A DNA stretch of 64,000 nt from Filobasidium wieringae. Its lineage: Eukaryota; Basidiomycota; Tremellomycetes; Filobasidiales; Filobasidiaceae. The translations under genes and the position numbers were made by a program. The first letter of the stretch is position 1. Every line of letters begins with the position of its first letter. The stretch lies in NCBI GenBank assembly GCA_001600055.1, contig BCIV01000006.1, positions 310,001 through 374,000 of the forward strand, in the 5' to 3' direction. The notes under the pieces were generated by a model. It searched no databases, had not been told where the DNA came from, and saw nothing but the letters and a program-made list of their open reading frames with translations. Below, piece by piece: positions 1 to 10,956 of this stretch.

Positions 1-260
1 ATCCGTACTAGGGGTCGACTTTGCCCTGTTTTGATCCGGTTGGATTCCGAGAATAGGATCTGTCATCCCGATCTATCCTTCCATTTTTTCCACTCCACCT
101 AGGTAAGTGGCAATCTCATCGGCTCGTAGGCTTTCAAATCTCTGACAAGACATTATGAAATTCGGCTATGGTATACATATGTACAACTATATTCTTGAGC
201 CCCAAAACGTATCGTCATTACTCTGCGTACATCGTATTTGTTTCTGTCTCTTTGGGGGAA
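1..260. other. Left edge, no gene assigned
   Basis: This stretch lies downstream of the large minus-strand gene that stops at 261, so part of it is probably that gene's 3' UTR. A good plus-strand splice donor-like string (AGGTAAGTGG) occurs near 101-110, but no open frame around it can be assigned to a protein. I see no RNA gene or repeat here. Confidence 0.4.
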
Positions 261-3200
261 TCAGTGCTCGTAAAGTCCGCTTCGTCGTCTAGAGTGATCA
301 ATACTGCTAGTACGCCTTGTGCTATCTCGCAGCGACAAGTCGCCCTCATTTGATGACATGGACCTTTCCGCTGCCTCCTCGAATGACTTGACGAGATCCT
401 TCACTGTCAGCGATTCTCGTTGTGCGCCTAAGCTTGATCTGGGAATCTTGATAGGAGCTCGCGCTGAGCTCGTTGATTGAGACAAGGATGGTGCACTGGT
501 ACTTTGGGTGAGAGGTGAGGGAACAGTCGAAAAGTGGTGCGTACTCGCTCCACTTGCAAATAATGCTTTTAGCGCGGTTGACCTCTGAGATCCAGTGTCC
601 ACAATATGTTCCGGGTCGAAGACGGTCGCTCGTCTGCTGTTTACTTGGGTCATCGGTGTGGGAGGAATCCCATCTGTAACCCCCTTTGGTTGTTGCAGGC
701 TGCGATGAGCTGTCTTTCGACCCGATGAAGGGGACGGGAGTGGAGCGATTCGTCGAGGTCGAGCACGCTCAGGGGTGTCAATCGGTAAAGAATCTAAGCC
801 TCCTGGGATACTTCGTCTCGGTTGTATCGGTTCCGCTATGACCGCAGTCTTTGCCTTCTTCTGTAAGTTCTCGGTCGTACTTCTTGTCTGTTGATGACGT
901 TCTGGGGTGTCTTCCACCAGGGCAGGCGAAGCGTTGCTTGTCATCGTCACGCTGCTAGCGATTCTCTTCAACGTCGTGCCCATAGTCTTCCACCAACTAC
1001 CTGTAGCAACTGGCTCCTCCGGCTTGTCGCGAATCTTTTCGATTCTGGTGATGTTAGAAACCGTCTGACTGATTTTAGCCTTCTTGGTCGCTGGAGATGC
1101 TAGACTTGATGTGGCCCGTTCAGTAGAACTTAATGAATCGGACGTCTGACCAGATCGCTTCCGTCGAGAAAATTTACGCAATTTGCTTATCCGAGCTTCT
1201 ATGTCCACCCTGGTTCGAGTGCAAAGTTCAGTAATATGCGCTTGGTCCGACTAAATCACGAACTTTTGGACTCACCTATTCCACTTGCCCTCCACAAGCT
1301 GCTCAGGTATGATACCCATTTTGGCAACAAACAGCTCTATCACTCTATCGACATTCACGTGCGCCATGCTGTCCAGTTCTCGCCTCTTCCCTTTAGGATC
1401 GTCTTCCTTCACCGCTCTACGATAGCATCTATTCAGGATTTGCCATTCCTTCCTGTCCCAAAATACGTCGTTCGTTCGTTTCGCTGGTGGAAGGCTAAAC
1501 ATGGCTTGCTGTGGGTACTCTGAGGCCGTATCCACACTTGCGGACAACTCTATCTCTGCTTCCCTCATTAGCTGATCGGGCGTAAGCGAAGCTGCCATTT
1601 GAGCAGAGGCAAAAAATTGGCTCCGCCTTCGCTTCAAGTTCTTGGTTGAAAGCTGCTGATTAGCTGAGACTGCGCCAGCCTGTATGTATCGCTGACTCTG
1701 GAATAGCCAGGAGCGAGATCATTTTAGCACCAGGTAACTCGAGATTGATGCCGATCCGACTTACTCTACGCAAAATAGCAGCCGCTAGTGCTGCGGCTCT
1801 TGGATCTGAACTCGATATAGTAATGGGAGTGTTGGTATAGTCGTCTTCAGTAGAGTCTCGATCGTATGCCGCCTTGAGATCGCCAATAGAGAAATCCATG
1901 TCAATAGCAGGTACTTGACAACCAGAAGTGTCGTCATCCTGTCCACCCTGCAGTATTGAGGAGCTTAGACCCTGATGGTCTTTAGTCGAGTCTTTTGCCG
2001 TACTAGCTACAGAATCAAGCAGATCAGTGTTACCGGGATGGCCGTCTTTTTGGGTGTTGAGCGATTCGTTGCTGTTCGATACTGGTAGGGCGCTCGAAGT
2101 CACAGTGTTCGTCTTGATCACCTCCATTTGAATAGTGGAAGTCACAGCGCTTTCATACACAAAAGGCGATTCCATTTCGGACGAACGAGGAGAAGCAGGA
2201 GGTGTCTCGATCTTGATGATTTCAGCGGTTATAGCCTTGAGGGTTACATATCTGTCCGCTGCTAGGTTTTCAGTAGTCGTCTTCGAGATGACCTGGTGTT
2301 CCTGCGATTCTTCAACATCTCCTTCGGCTTCATCAGATATATCAGAAGAGCTCTCATCATCTGCTTCCACGGTCTCCTGGCTATCATTTCCGATGGTATT
2401 AGTAGGCGCTTCAACCGCGTTCCGCCAATCTCTTGTCGTCTCGTCGGCCCCAAGAGCGGTAGCCTGAGCCGTGTTTGATACCTGAGTCGACTCTACCGGT
2501 TGATGGGTGATCGATGCGGTCTCATTGGCCGGCCCAAACTCTGAGTCAGAATCGCCATCGTCTTGAAATGACGCGTCGATGGATCTTACAGGTGAACTAC
2601 TGGGAATCGGACCATGATGAGGGGTTGAAATTCTACGCTTGCTAAAAGGTTCATTCGAAGGGGTGGATGCCGTAGCCTGAGTAAAATCGAGATGAGATGG
2701 TGCAATTCTCCAGATGCGAGGTGGAGGTTGCGGTGTGGGCGCAGGGCTTGAGTCGCAGGCGCCTGCGCCGAACACAGTGAAGTCACCGATAGGCTGCCAA
2801 TCACTACGGTCAGGAGTGTACTCCCGCATCTCAGGGAATGCCGGAGAGCTTGACCGGGGAGGTGCTACCTGATCTACCATGCTTTCACTTGCTTCAGCGA
2901 TCTGATCAGCCTCTTTATAGGTTGTCTCCTTTAGCTTTTCATCGCTAGCTTGTTTCTGCTTGTCGGTTGATAATCCTTCCCGTTGTCTTTCATCACCTAA
3001 CGAGTTGCGTCTAGTCTTCTCTCGACCAGACCCTTCCTCCACTCCTCCGCTATCACCTACCGATTTGCCGACTGAGCCTTGGGGCAGTATCTCGAAATCC
3101 TCCTCCTCGCTTTCGTAAACGATAGTGGTTCGCCCCCCAACAGAATATCTCGCTTCAAACGCCTCCACGCTCCTTAGCCGTTGACTCTGATCGACGGGTC

Positions 3201-5067
3201 TAGGCGTCCTTGAGCTTCTAACTGATCCAGGCGCTTTTTGAGAACCCATCAGCAACAGCGGATCCTCACTATCGCTTGTCGGCTTTTCTGGCTCTTCCAG
3301 TACCAAAGTTGACTTTGCTCTGACAAATTGACGCCCCAGTGACTTTCTCCCCAATCGTTTCGGACCTGCCGATGTCGATCTCGCTCCCCTCTCTTCCCGC
3401 TCAATCCGATCCAAGTGAGAACCAAGCGATTTCCTTGCACCAGAAACCCGTCTCTTTCCACTCTTGTTTGAGATCTGAGTCGAGTCGGTCCCTGGACTAG
3501 CAGAAGAGCTAGAATTTGAATGTCTCGGTCTTCTCGCGGGTCTTTCTGTCGCAGGTACACGTCGGGTACTACCCCTTCCTTTGTTCTTAGGCGTCTCCAT
3601 CTGATTCTCGTGGATGAACTTCCCTCGCACTCCCTTCATGGGAGATGCTAAAGCCTGCATATGAACTTCGACAACGACCGATTTACGTGCAGTCTTCCTT
3701 GCTCTTGGATTAGGGGATTGATTGGCTATCATACTGTTCTGGAGGACGTTAGCTACGGGACCTGCTTCACTGGACCGTTTTCTTCTCCTCGAAACAGGTT
3801 TAGGTGATAAGAGTCTCGCAACCACAGGTGACAAGTTTCCTCCATTCGCAGTATAGTTCTTCTTCGTGATTGTCGATCTGGCAGGTGATCCCATAGGGGT
3901 CACGTCATCGCCAAACGGATCGTTCCCCTTCCCAGCGGACTTCAACAAAGGAGGTGGAATCCTACTCTTCTCGCTCTCCGCTGACAGTCGAGCTGATCGG
4001 CGCACAGGTTTTTTCGTAGGTGGTTCTGAAGTCTGGATAGGTTTAGTAGGGGGTTCAGGGAGATCGTCTTCGAGATCAATCGTGATTGTTTGCGAAGCTG
4101 CCGCTACACTGGAAATTTGGGAAGACGCCGCCTACGTCGAAAACGACCATTAGCTCCGTTTTTGCCTGTATCGAAATCACGAAGGAAGACTGACCAGTTG
4201 AGTTCCGCTCAATGCCTCGTTCTCGGTCACCCAACTCCCCCCTGCCGTATCATCTTCTTCTACCTCATCCACCTCAGTTTCTTCCCCCTCCGCGGTACCC
4301 TCCCCATCAAGACGTCCCATCAAACACTTCTTGATTCCCAAACTTTGTCTCGCAATGAATTTACTCTTGGCGCGAAGTCCTCCGGAGGGTGTCATTGGGG
4401 GAAGAGGAGAAGCAGCGAGATCCATATTCGCAAGGTCGATAGGGGTTGGTCGATTAAATCGTGGTGTACACGGTTTTTCTGTATGTGATAGCTCATACGA
4501 AGCTGAGTGGACTTTCTTGAGGGGAGAATCGGGGAAGGATGTTGTAATGGGGGATTGAAGTTCTTTATGCGGTCGTTGAGTTTGTAAGGAAAAGTTGCTG
4601 GTTAGAGGGATAGGATTACTTTCCGCTCTCGGAGTCAAGGGTCTTCTATTCGACACCTCGGATCGTTCAGACATCTCAGAGACCATCCTTCTTCTTGCTG
4701 GGGACCCGGTAAAGACAGCTTCGTACCCTTCCTTCATAGCGGGATAAGTGACTGATCGTTTCCCATCTCTCGCTCGTGGGCTATACCTGACTGGATCTTC
4801 TAGATGTAGCTCTTCAACATCCTGCCAGATAGGAAACCCAGGTGAAGCATTTGCTTTGGTCGATCTTCTCCTGTTGTAATTCGCGAACGTCTGAACTTTG
4901 AGGGAAGGACTCTTCTGCCCGACTTGCCCGTTGGAGATGGGTTTGATGACGGGAAAGGAAAGAGGTGTGATCCGAGGATTAGGACGCAATCGACTGATAT
5001 GAGCCGATGTCGGTGTATTGTACTTGTCCGCCGTAGGATTGAAGAGTCGAGAAGGTGAGTTCTCCAT
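261..5067 (-). CDS. Large disordered, probably nuclear protein of unknown function (4 exons)
   Basis: I do not recognise this protein. Four exons join in frame (5067-4195, 4131-1765, 1697-1276, 1209-261) and give about 1536 residues; the introns are 63-67 nt with GT-AG ends. Most of it is Ser/Pro/Arg-rich and looks disordered, with many basic stretches and SP/TP sites (for example MENSPSRLFNPTADK at the N-terminus), which suggests a nuclear phosphoprotein. The exception is residues about 1075-1240, which look folded: helical, with aromatic-rich strings such as VFWDRKEWQILNRCYRRA and VIELFVAKMGIIPEQLVEGK, then a very basic patch (KLRKFSRRKRSG). This block spans the junctions of exons 2-3 and 3-4, which supports the splice model. 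The stop is TGA at 261. Function is not inferred; the conserved C-terminal block is where a homology search should start. Confidence 0.75.
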
Positions 5068-5554
5068 GTTGACTTGAATCGATGAACTCCTTTGAAGCTC
5101 GAAGTGATAATGTTGATTGATTAACTACGCGCAAAACGATATCGCCATGATTTGGTGAGCGAGAAGTGCTGTAGGTCCCGTTCAAGAAGGAAATCCTGAT
5201 GGGAGAGAGCTTCGAATCTGATTTCGCTTGTCAAGAAGGTGTGAATTGTGAATTTGGAAGTGTGGAATGCATTCGAGCAATTCGAATCAAGGAATATGAT
5301 CATATGAGATTGTTTGGTTTGTTTACGTTGATCAGGTATCGTCACTTTTTATCAATATATGACAGGCAACAGTTTCACGAATAACACGTGTATTGTTCAA
5401 TCGCGGAAGTTTCAGAGAGAAGAAGCGTAAGCTAGCGTAAGAGTGTATCAAGCAGGGCCTCCGGTCCGTCCTTTGAGCTAGATAACAGTGTGAGAAGCTA
5501 TCAGCCGAGTCAAAATGAAAAACCGTACATTCGGCTCACTGCAGTCGAGCTATC
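5068..5554. other. Intergenic, 487 bp
   Basis: Holds the promoter of the large gene that starts at 5067 and the 3' flank of the small membrane gene that stops at 5555. Only short spurious open frames are present on either strand. Confidence 0.5.
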
Positions 5555-5977
5555 TCACAACAACCACTTCTTACACCACCCATGCCCGACCCTCTCGATC
5601 ACATCGCTCAAGGATTCCTGCCCCTCTCCCCTCTCGAGCGATTTTAACCACTCCAAATAAGCCTCCAAAGGAAGCGCACAACTGACAACCGGCCAAGTGA
5701 CCAATAAAATGCCCGCCAAGACCAACCCCACGGTCAAAACTAGACTGATCATCTCCACCCCTTCTACGGCTCCTCCAGTCATAGCCAGACGTTGTAGCAG
5801 AGAGAAAAGCGAGCCAGCAGGAGTCTTCCCGCCATAAAGGATCGACTGGGCCCAAGAGGCTATGGTTGAGGTGACGGGACCGGTGAGGCTGAATCCGACG
5901 GCTTGGAGGGTGTAGAGAATTGTGCGGATGATTAGCCTGGCGAGGTAGGGGGTGTGGGTGATAGGGATAGGAGCCAT
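5555..5977 (-). CDS. ISG12/IFI6-like small membrane protein A
   Basis: Single-exon gene of 140 residues starting at ATG 5977. The core (residues about 30-70) reads GPVTSTIASWAQ, then ILYGGKTPAGSLFSLLQ, then GG. This is the glycine/alanine pattern of the ISG12/IFI6/IFI27 family (Pfam Ifi-6-16): G-P/I, small-residue helix, YGG, (P/A)AGSL(F/V)xxLQ, G. In animals these are small mitochondrial or ER/nuclear-envelope membrane proteins linked to apoptosis and interferon; in fungi no role is established. Two to three hydrophobic helices are visible (about residues 12-48, 75-100). The C-terminus is a short soluble tail with EAYLEWLKS. It is closely related to the next gene upstream (6451-6840), so the two are probably a tandem duplication. 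The family call is from the visible pattern and was not tested by a profile search. Confidence 0.7.
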   Translation of the reverse strand: MAPIPITHTPYLARLIIRTILYTLQAVGFSLTGPVTSTIASWAQSILYGGKTPAGSLFSLLQRLAMTGGAVEGVEMISLVLTVGLVLAGILLVTWPVVSCALPLEAYLEWLKSLERGEGQESLSDVIERVGHGWCKKWLL

Positions 5978-6450
5978 CTCGTTTAGATTTGTTAAGGAAT
6001 CTGGTGGGACGGTTCCGTTACGGAAAAATAATCAGTATCGTTCTGATTGAATTGTGATACGAAGCGATGGTGCGATTTGTTTCGATTTTCATTATGGACG
6101 ATGTGCTTCTTAAGAAGCCCTCCCGCTCGACGCGCTTTGACCAGCGCGCTTGCGAGATGAACGTCACAATCCCCATATGAGCGGACTGAAGCATCAGACA
6201 TGAGGACATAAGAATCAAGACTACAAGTCACTAGCAAACCAGGATACATAATCGGGCAGGATAGGGTAGGTTGTGACATAAGTTTCAGAGGGAAAGTTCA
6301 ACCAGGTGAAGAGACAGTATTGTGACGTAGAAATGTCGCGCATCGTGGACGCCGAGGGGATGAGGGTAAGGAGGTCCTGTGATAACGGAGTATATATGCA
6401 GAATTAGGACGGCTTTATGATATCACCAATCGTGACGTACCATACCGTTT
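5978..6450. other. Intergenic between the two ISG12-like genes
   Basis: This 473-bp stretch should hold the promoter of protein A and the 3' end of protein B. A 95-codon minus-strand frame (6279-5992) crosses it but has no recognisable domain and is probably fortuitous. No repeat shared with the region upstream of the second gene was noticed. Confidence 0.4.
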
Positions 6451-6840
6451 TCAAAAGAACTTGGAAAAGAAAGCCCCAGCAGTTCCATTACTGACATTCA
6501 TAACCTGCCAAAGCGTCTCCGTAGTATACCCATAGAACCAAGCCTCCAACCAAGCCTGATAAGCCGCCGCAGAGATAGCCCAACTGATGAACCCCCAGGT
6601 GGAGACGAATATGCTCGTAAGTAAGGCACTGACGGCGGCTGTCGATAGGGCTGCACCGCCCATCCCTGCAGCCTGGAGGAAAGCGAATAGGCCACCTGCG
6701 GGAACGGCTGCGCCATAGAGAGACGCCTGGAGGAACGCTGCAAGGGAACCAGCGATAGGACCGAGGGAACCGAATCCGAGGTAGGTAAGGGTGGTGGTGA
6801 TAGCGTAGGTAAATGGACTTAGGAGGACGAAAAGGAACAT
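6451..6840 (-). CDS. ISG12/IFI6-like small membrane protein B
   Basis: Single-exon gene of about 129 residues. The open frame extends to a TTG at 6855, but the first ATG is at 6840 (protein begins MFLFVLLSPFTYAITTT), so I start there. The core GPIAGSLAAFLQASLYGAA then PAGGLFAFLQAAGMGG matches the ISG12/IFI27 signature better than the neighbour does, including the Gly-Met-Gly-Gly turn. Three hydrophobic segments fill nearly the whole protein, and the tail holds SAAAYQAWLEAW, equivalent to EAYLEWLKS in protein A. Shared positions include LYG-x4-PAG-x-LF-x2-LQ. The gene is divergent from MRH4, with about 416 bp between the start codons. Function in fungi is unknown; a membrane or organelle stress role would be analogy only. 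Confidence 0.72.
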   Translation of the reverse strand: MFLFVLLSPFTYAITTTLTYLGFGSLGPIAGSLAAFLQASLYGAAVPAGGLFAFLQAAGMGGAALSTAAVSALLTSIFVSTWGFISWAISAAAYQAWLEAWFYGYTTETLWQVMNVSNGTAGAFFSKFF

Positions 6841-7256
6841 CTGACTAAGCGTCAAGGACGTCTACTCGTCGACTGGTGGAGTTCGTTGATTCGGGAGATG
6901 GGGTAGAGGACTTGAATTTGAGATGATACGTGTGTGGCAGCTATAGTGATGTGTGACAGTTGTAGCGAAGAACCCTGATGAGGATTTTTCTTCGCTTTGC
7001 TTCTTGTATTGCATGATAGGCTTCTTGACTTGATGCTTCTTAGCTCGCGCTTCTCGACACTTTCTGGTGTTTCATGCTTATCAGACAGACTAGGCGTGTT
7101 CACTCGAATGACGTGGCATAGACAGTGTTCGAGCACAAAGTCAATAAACCATATGCCCAAATTCTGAGTAAAGATCGATTCTCCTCCAGAGGTATCGTCA
7201 GTTCAGACAACTAAATCTTCTGAAGCCTCAGACAATTACAGCTAGAAACCTTCGAT
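6841..7256. other. Divergent promoter between ISG12-like B and MRH4
   Basis: 416 bp separate the two start codons, so both promoters must lie here. I see no convincing TATA box, repeat or further gene. Confidence 0.45.
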
Positions 7257-9417
7257 ATGTTGAGATCAGCTTCGAAGGGTGCACTGACGCTCTCGAGCAT
7301 CAACAAGCAACACGAACCGTCTATCCGTCTGTTATCCTCTTGCGGAATCGTATGTGCTGGAGGAGCAAAACCAAAATACCCAAAACGATTTCATTTCCCA
7401 AAATCAGGTTCATCAGGTTCACCAGGTTCATCTGAGAGACCTGGGTACAAGCCAAGGGAAGGATCTCGATCTAATGCCGGGCCAGGCAAAAGCGCGTCTG
7501 AGCATAGGAAGGCAGGGGGAAGTAACCAGGCTCGATCATTTGAGCCTACAAGAGCGGACTTTACGGACCGACGGACTGGAGCATATGATAGGTTGAGGAA
7601 GGACGGCGATCGAACGGCTTATAGACCAGTTAACCAAGAGTCGAGATATCAGAGACCTCAAGACACCAATGCTCGTGGGCCGATTGAGCCAACTACGAGT
7701 CGACGACTTGCTCGTGACCTAGAGCCTGCACCTGCACCCAAGGTGAACAAGTTCGATCCCTCTTCCCCTGCCAACCTTCAGCATTCTCAATCCACCTTCA
7801 TTACCAAATCTATCTCCAAAGAAGCTATACCCAACCTTCCCTTCTCGGATTACTCCCTGAATCCCGCTCTCAAGGAATCTGTTGAACGATATTTCTCGAA
7901 TTCCAACCCTGATCCTTCTGGCGAGACTCCGAGTCCTTCTCCTATCCAACACCTCTCGCTTCAACATTTCGTAGGATCGAAATTGAAGCCTGTGAACAGA
8001 AAGGGGGGCAAAGACGAGATCCATCAGGTCTTACTGGGATCAGATACAGGATCAGGTAAAACCTTGGCCTACTTGTTACCGCTGTTACATTTCCTCAAGA
8101 AGACCGATCCTGGAATGAACGCCATTCCTCTCCCCTCATCTCCTAAATTACCTTTCGAGTTAGACAAGGAAGCCGAGGGTGAGAACGATCCTAACGAACG
8201 GAGACCCACTTACCCTCGTGCTCTTGTCCTTGCACCTACCCATGAACTCACTCGGCAACTTACTAAAGTCGCCAAGTCTTTTACGCACGACATCAAGCTA
8301 AGCGTTCAGGGAATGAGTTCTACCGCCAGCGGGACACTCAAGGAAGGGAAGGTGGATGTGCTTGTTGGGACCGCGAGAGGGTTTGGGAGGTTGATTGAGA
8401 AAGGGGCGATCGATTTAAGGGGTTTAGAGTGGATTGCGATTGACGAGGCCGATGTTCTGTTAGGTGTGTGGTATAGGACTCGGTACATAAGAAAATCGAA
8501 CGCTGAATGATCTTTGAACAGGTCCTGACTTTGAGGAAGAGACCTCTAAAATCCTTGACCAAGCTAGGAAGGCTCGAGCGGAGGCAACGAGAACCGAGCC
8601 AGAAGCGGAGACTGAAACCGAAGTCGAGGTCGAAGAGGTGAAACTGGTTTCTCCTTCAGTCATTCTATCGACGGCTACCATCCCGCCTTCCTTGATCGCC
8701 TATATCCGCGCTCATTTCCCAGAATGTGCCAAGGTGTTGTCCCCAACCCTGCATCGACTCCCTACCAAATTGCAAACTCGATTCGTCCCCTGGTCTGGAT
8801 CGGGAAACAAGCTGGCCGATGTGGTTCATGAATTGAGGAAGACGTTCGCAGCGGAGGGTACTGAGCGGAGACAAGCGTTGCAGACTGCCAAGGAGGATGA
8901 GCCGTTTGAGAAGAGCAAGATTTTGATCTTTGCGAATACCGTCAACAAAGTCAAAGCGCTGAGGAAGATGTTGGAAGAGAAGGATATTCCTGTTTTGGGA
9001 ATCACGGGAGAGGCGGAAGAGAGGATCAGAGGATCGAACGGGTTGCTTGACGAGTTCTTGCTTCAACCCGGTCAAGCTCCGGGAATGATCAAGAAGAGAA
9101 AGGGAGGAAACAACGATAAAGCGCCCAGAGTCTTGGTCACTACTTCGTTGCTCTCACGAGGTCTAGACTTTGCCCCTTCTGTGAAACACGTCTTCCTGCT
9201 GGATGAACCTCGAGATATCCTGGATTTCATGCATCGAGCAGGACGAACGGGTCGAGCGGGGAGAGTCGGGAACGTTGTCGTCTTCGGATCGGGTAGTGGA
9301 GGTGGGCGAGCGGGAACGTTGGGACGACGACAATTCTCACCAGAGAGGAGGATGAAGCAGTGGCAAGCTGGTTCGAAATTAGGCAAGGACCTGAAGGACG
9401 TTCTCAGGCGGGACTGA
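7257..9417 (+). CDS. MRH4: Mitochondrial DEAD-box RNA helicase, MRH4 type
   Basis: Two exons (7257-8463, 8522-9417; intron 58 nt) encode 700 residues. It should unwind or remodel RNA with ATP, in mitochondria: the N-terminus (MLRSASKGALTLSS) is basic and Ser-rich like a presequence, and yeast Mrh4 acts in assembly of the mitochondrial large ribosomal subunit. Helicase motifs in order: I GSDTGSGKT (about 261), Ia PTHELTRQL, Ib GTARGFGRL, II DEAD (about 396), III STAT (about 452), V TTSLLSRGLDF, VI HRAGRTGRAGR (about 640). The intron falls just after motif II (DVLLG joined to PDFEE). Residues 30-160 are a low-complexity linker rich in Arg, Ser and Gly, and no clear Q motif precedes motif I, as is usual in this subfamily. 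It is convergent with the zinc-cluster gene, with a gap of 171 bp. Confidence 0.9.
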
Positions 9418-9588
9418 GACGCGCCGCTAGAAGGTGGAGAGAACGAATGATCATCTCAAGTAGTATCAAGAAGTTGTAGCCAAACCCCATGCATTCTGTC
9501 CGTCTGTACCCATACCATACAAATCCCCTCCCCATCGTCAGAATCTCCCACCAAACCCAACTCCATCCTCATCCCGTTTCGGTCATGG

Positions 9589-10798
9589 TCACACCAACCC
9601 CAGATCCTCCTGCAATTTCCTACTCCGCCGTTCCCTCTCCGCGCGCGATTCTTCCACCGTGATCGGTTTGTACTCGCACGGTCTGTTATGACGCAGACAT
9701 TCTTCACAAGGGTTATCGCCTGAGCATTTGATTTTTCTGCGCATCGCGACAGACGAGGCGGGGAAGGAGATAATGTAGTCGTGAGTACGGATAACACGAG
9801 CAAGATATCCGGTTGAGCGGGGGAACGCGGACAAACCTTTTCCGACATGTCAGACAAGCCATCCCCATCCTAGTCGACTTGACCGATCTCTTCCTCCCCG
9901 ACCCCTCCCCCATCACCATCCCTATCCCGAGCCCAAGCCCAAACTCGCCTCTCATTTGTTGCTGTTGGTATTGTTGCTGCTGGTTTTCCTCGGAAGATGT
10001 CCGCGTGGCTCTTTCATCCGAGACCCAGCCGGTGCTTGTGGAAGGTGACCAATCGGGTCGTTGACTGGTGGAGGGGGAAGGTTGACTGGGAGAGAACACA
10101 AGTGGAGGTGGGTTTATGGGGGTGAAATTCCGTAGAGCGGTATGTGGACGTGAGAGGAGGTTCGAGCTCGATTCAGACCTGGTGTTATTGTTGTTGTTAT
10201 TGATCTTATGATCCTCGATCCTATCGGATTCCCCGATGGAAGCGAACGAAACGCTAGCATACGATCTCAATCCCGTCCCTCTGACGGAAGAAGGGGCGGA
10301 GACGGGTCGAGGGGAAGGTTGAGAGGAAGATAAGATCCTATCATCTTCCCTCCTCCCGCCGCTCGCTCTTCTTCTCATCTCCCAATCCCCTGACTTGGGA
10401 TCCGAGTCCATCATGGATGGGAACCCGAGCGCGGTCGTATTGGGGGGCGGTAAGATCCTCTGTTCGAAGAGCGAAGCGACGGGAGTGTTTGTCCCCGTGG
10501 AAGGCTCCGGTCGAGGAAAAGGAGGTAGAAGAGGGAGAAACGTTTCGATCCCCGGTAATGCTGGATGAGGCGGGGTTTTGGGTGGCGTCCGGTCTATCGA
10601 TCGGGATGGGAAATTCGAATGAATGGGGGAAAGGTCGTTCCAGTTCGAGCGAGGAGGTGTGATGTTGGATGAAGAAGAGGAGGGTAAGGTGGATTCCACC
10701 AGAAGCGTTTTTGGTCGAGGTACCTTTCCGGTGCTTGTGATCAGGGATCCTGGAAGGGCGGAGGCGGGGGAGGACGAATCATCCTGCTCTTCTTTCAT
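9589..10798 (-). CDS. Zn2Cys6 transcription factor with C-terminal zinc cluster
   Basis: Two exons (10798-9837, 9736-9589; intron 100 nt) give 369 residues. Splicing joins CLTCRKR to KIKC and creates a complete binuclear cluster, C-x2-C-x6-C-x5-C-x2-C-x6-C (ACLTCRKRKIKC, then NPCEECLRHNRPCEYKP), at about residues 312-343. The protein should therefore bind CGG-type DNA sites in the nucleus. Unusually the cluster sits at the C-terminus, followed only by a charged tail (ESRAERERRSRKLQEDLGLV). The roughly 310 residues before it are Ser/Pro-rich and disordered, and no fungal-specific transcription factor middle domain is visible. S. cerevisiae Ume6 has a similar C-terminal layout, but no orthology is claimed. 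A further 3' exon cannot be excluded. A 71-nt 5'-UTR intron and an overlapping uORF precede the start. Confidence 0.82.
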
Positions 10799-10862
10799 CC
10801 TTTTCGACGGCGAACGTGTTTATGTGCCGGTATGGATGATCAGGGTTTCGGGGTATGGTCAT
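10779..10862 (-). promoter_or_regulatory. Overlapping upstream ORF of the C-terminal zinc-cluster gene
   Basis: On the minus strand an ATG at 10862 opens a 27-codon frame that runs past the main ATG (10798) in another frame and stops at 10779. If the mRNA starts upstream of 10862, ribosomes initiating here would bypass the main start, so this would reduce translation. The mRNA start is not known from sequence alone. Confidence 0.45.
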
Positions 10863-10885
10863 ACAAACGATCGTAATCTGTGAAT

Positions 10886-10956
10886 CTGTAAACCGCGCTT
10901 GTCAGTCTCACAAGTTCTGGCAGTAGCGACATCACCACCATCCAACCCAAACTCAC
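10886..10956 (-). other. Probable 5'-UTR intron of the C-terminal zinc-cluster gene
   Basis: On the minus strand CTAG|GTGAGTTT (10956) and GGTTTACAG|ATTC (10886) form a well-made 71-nt intron upstream of the start codon. The sequence on its 5' side has stops in all useful frames, so it is most simply a leader intron. Confidence 0.55.
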
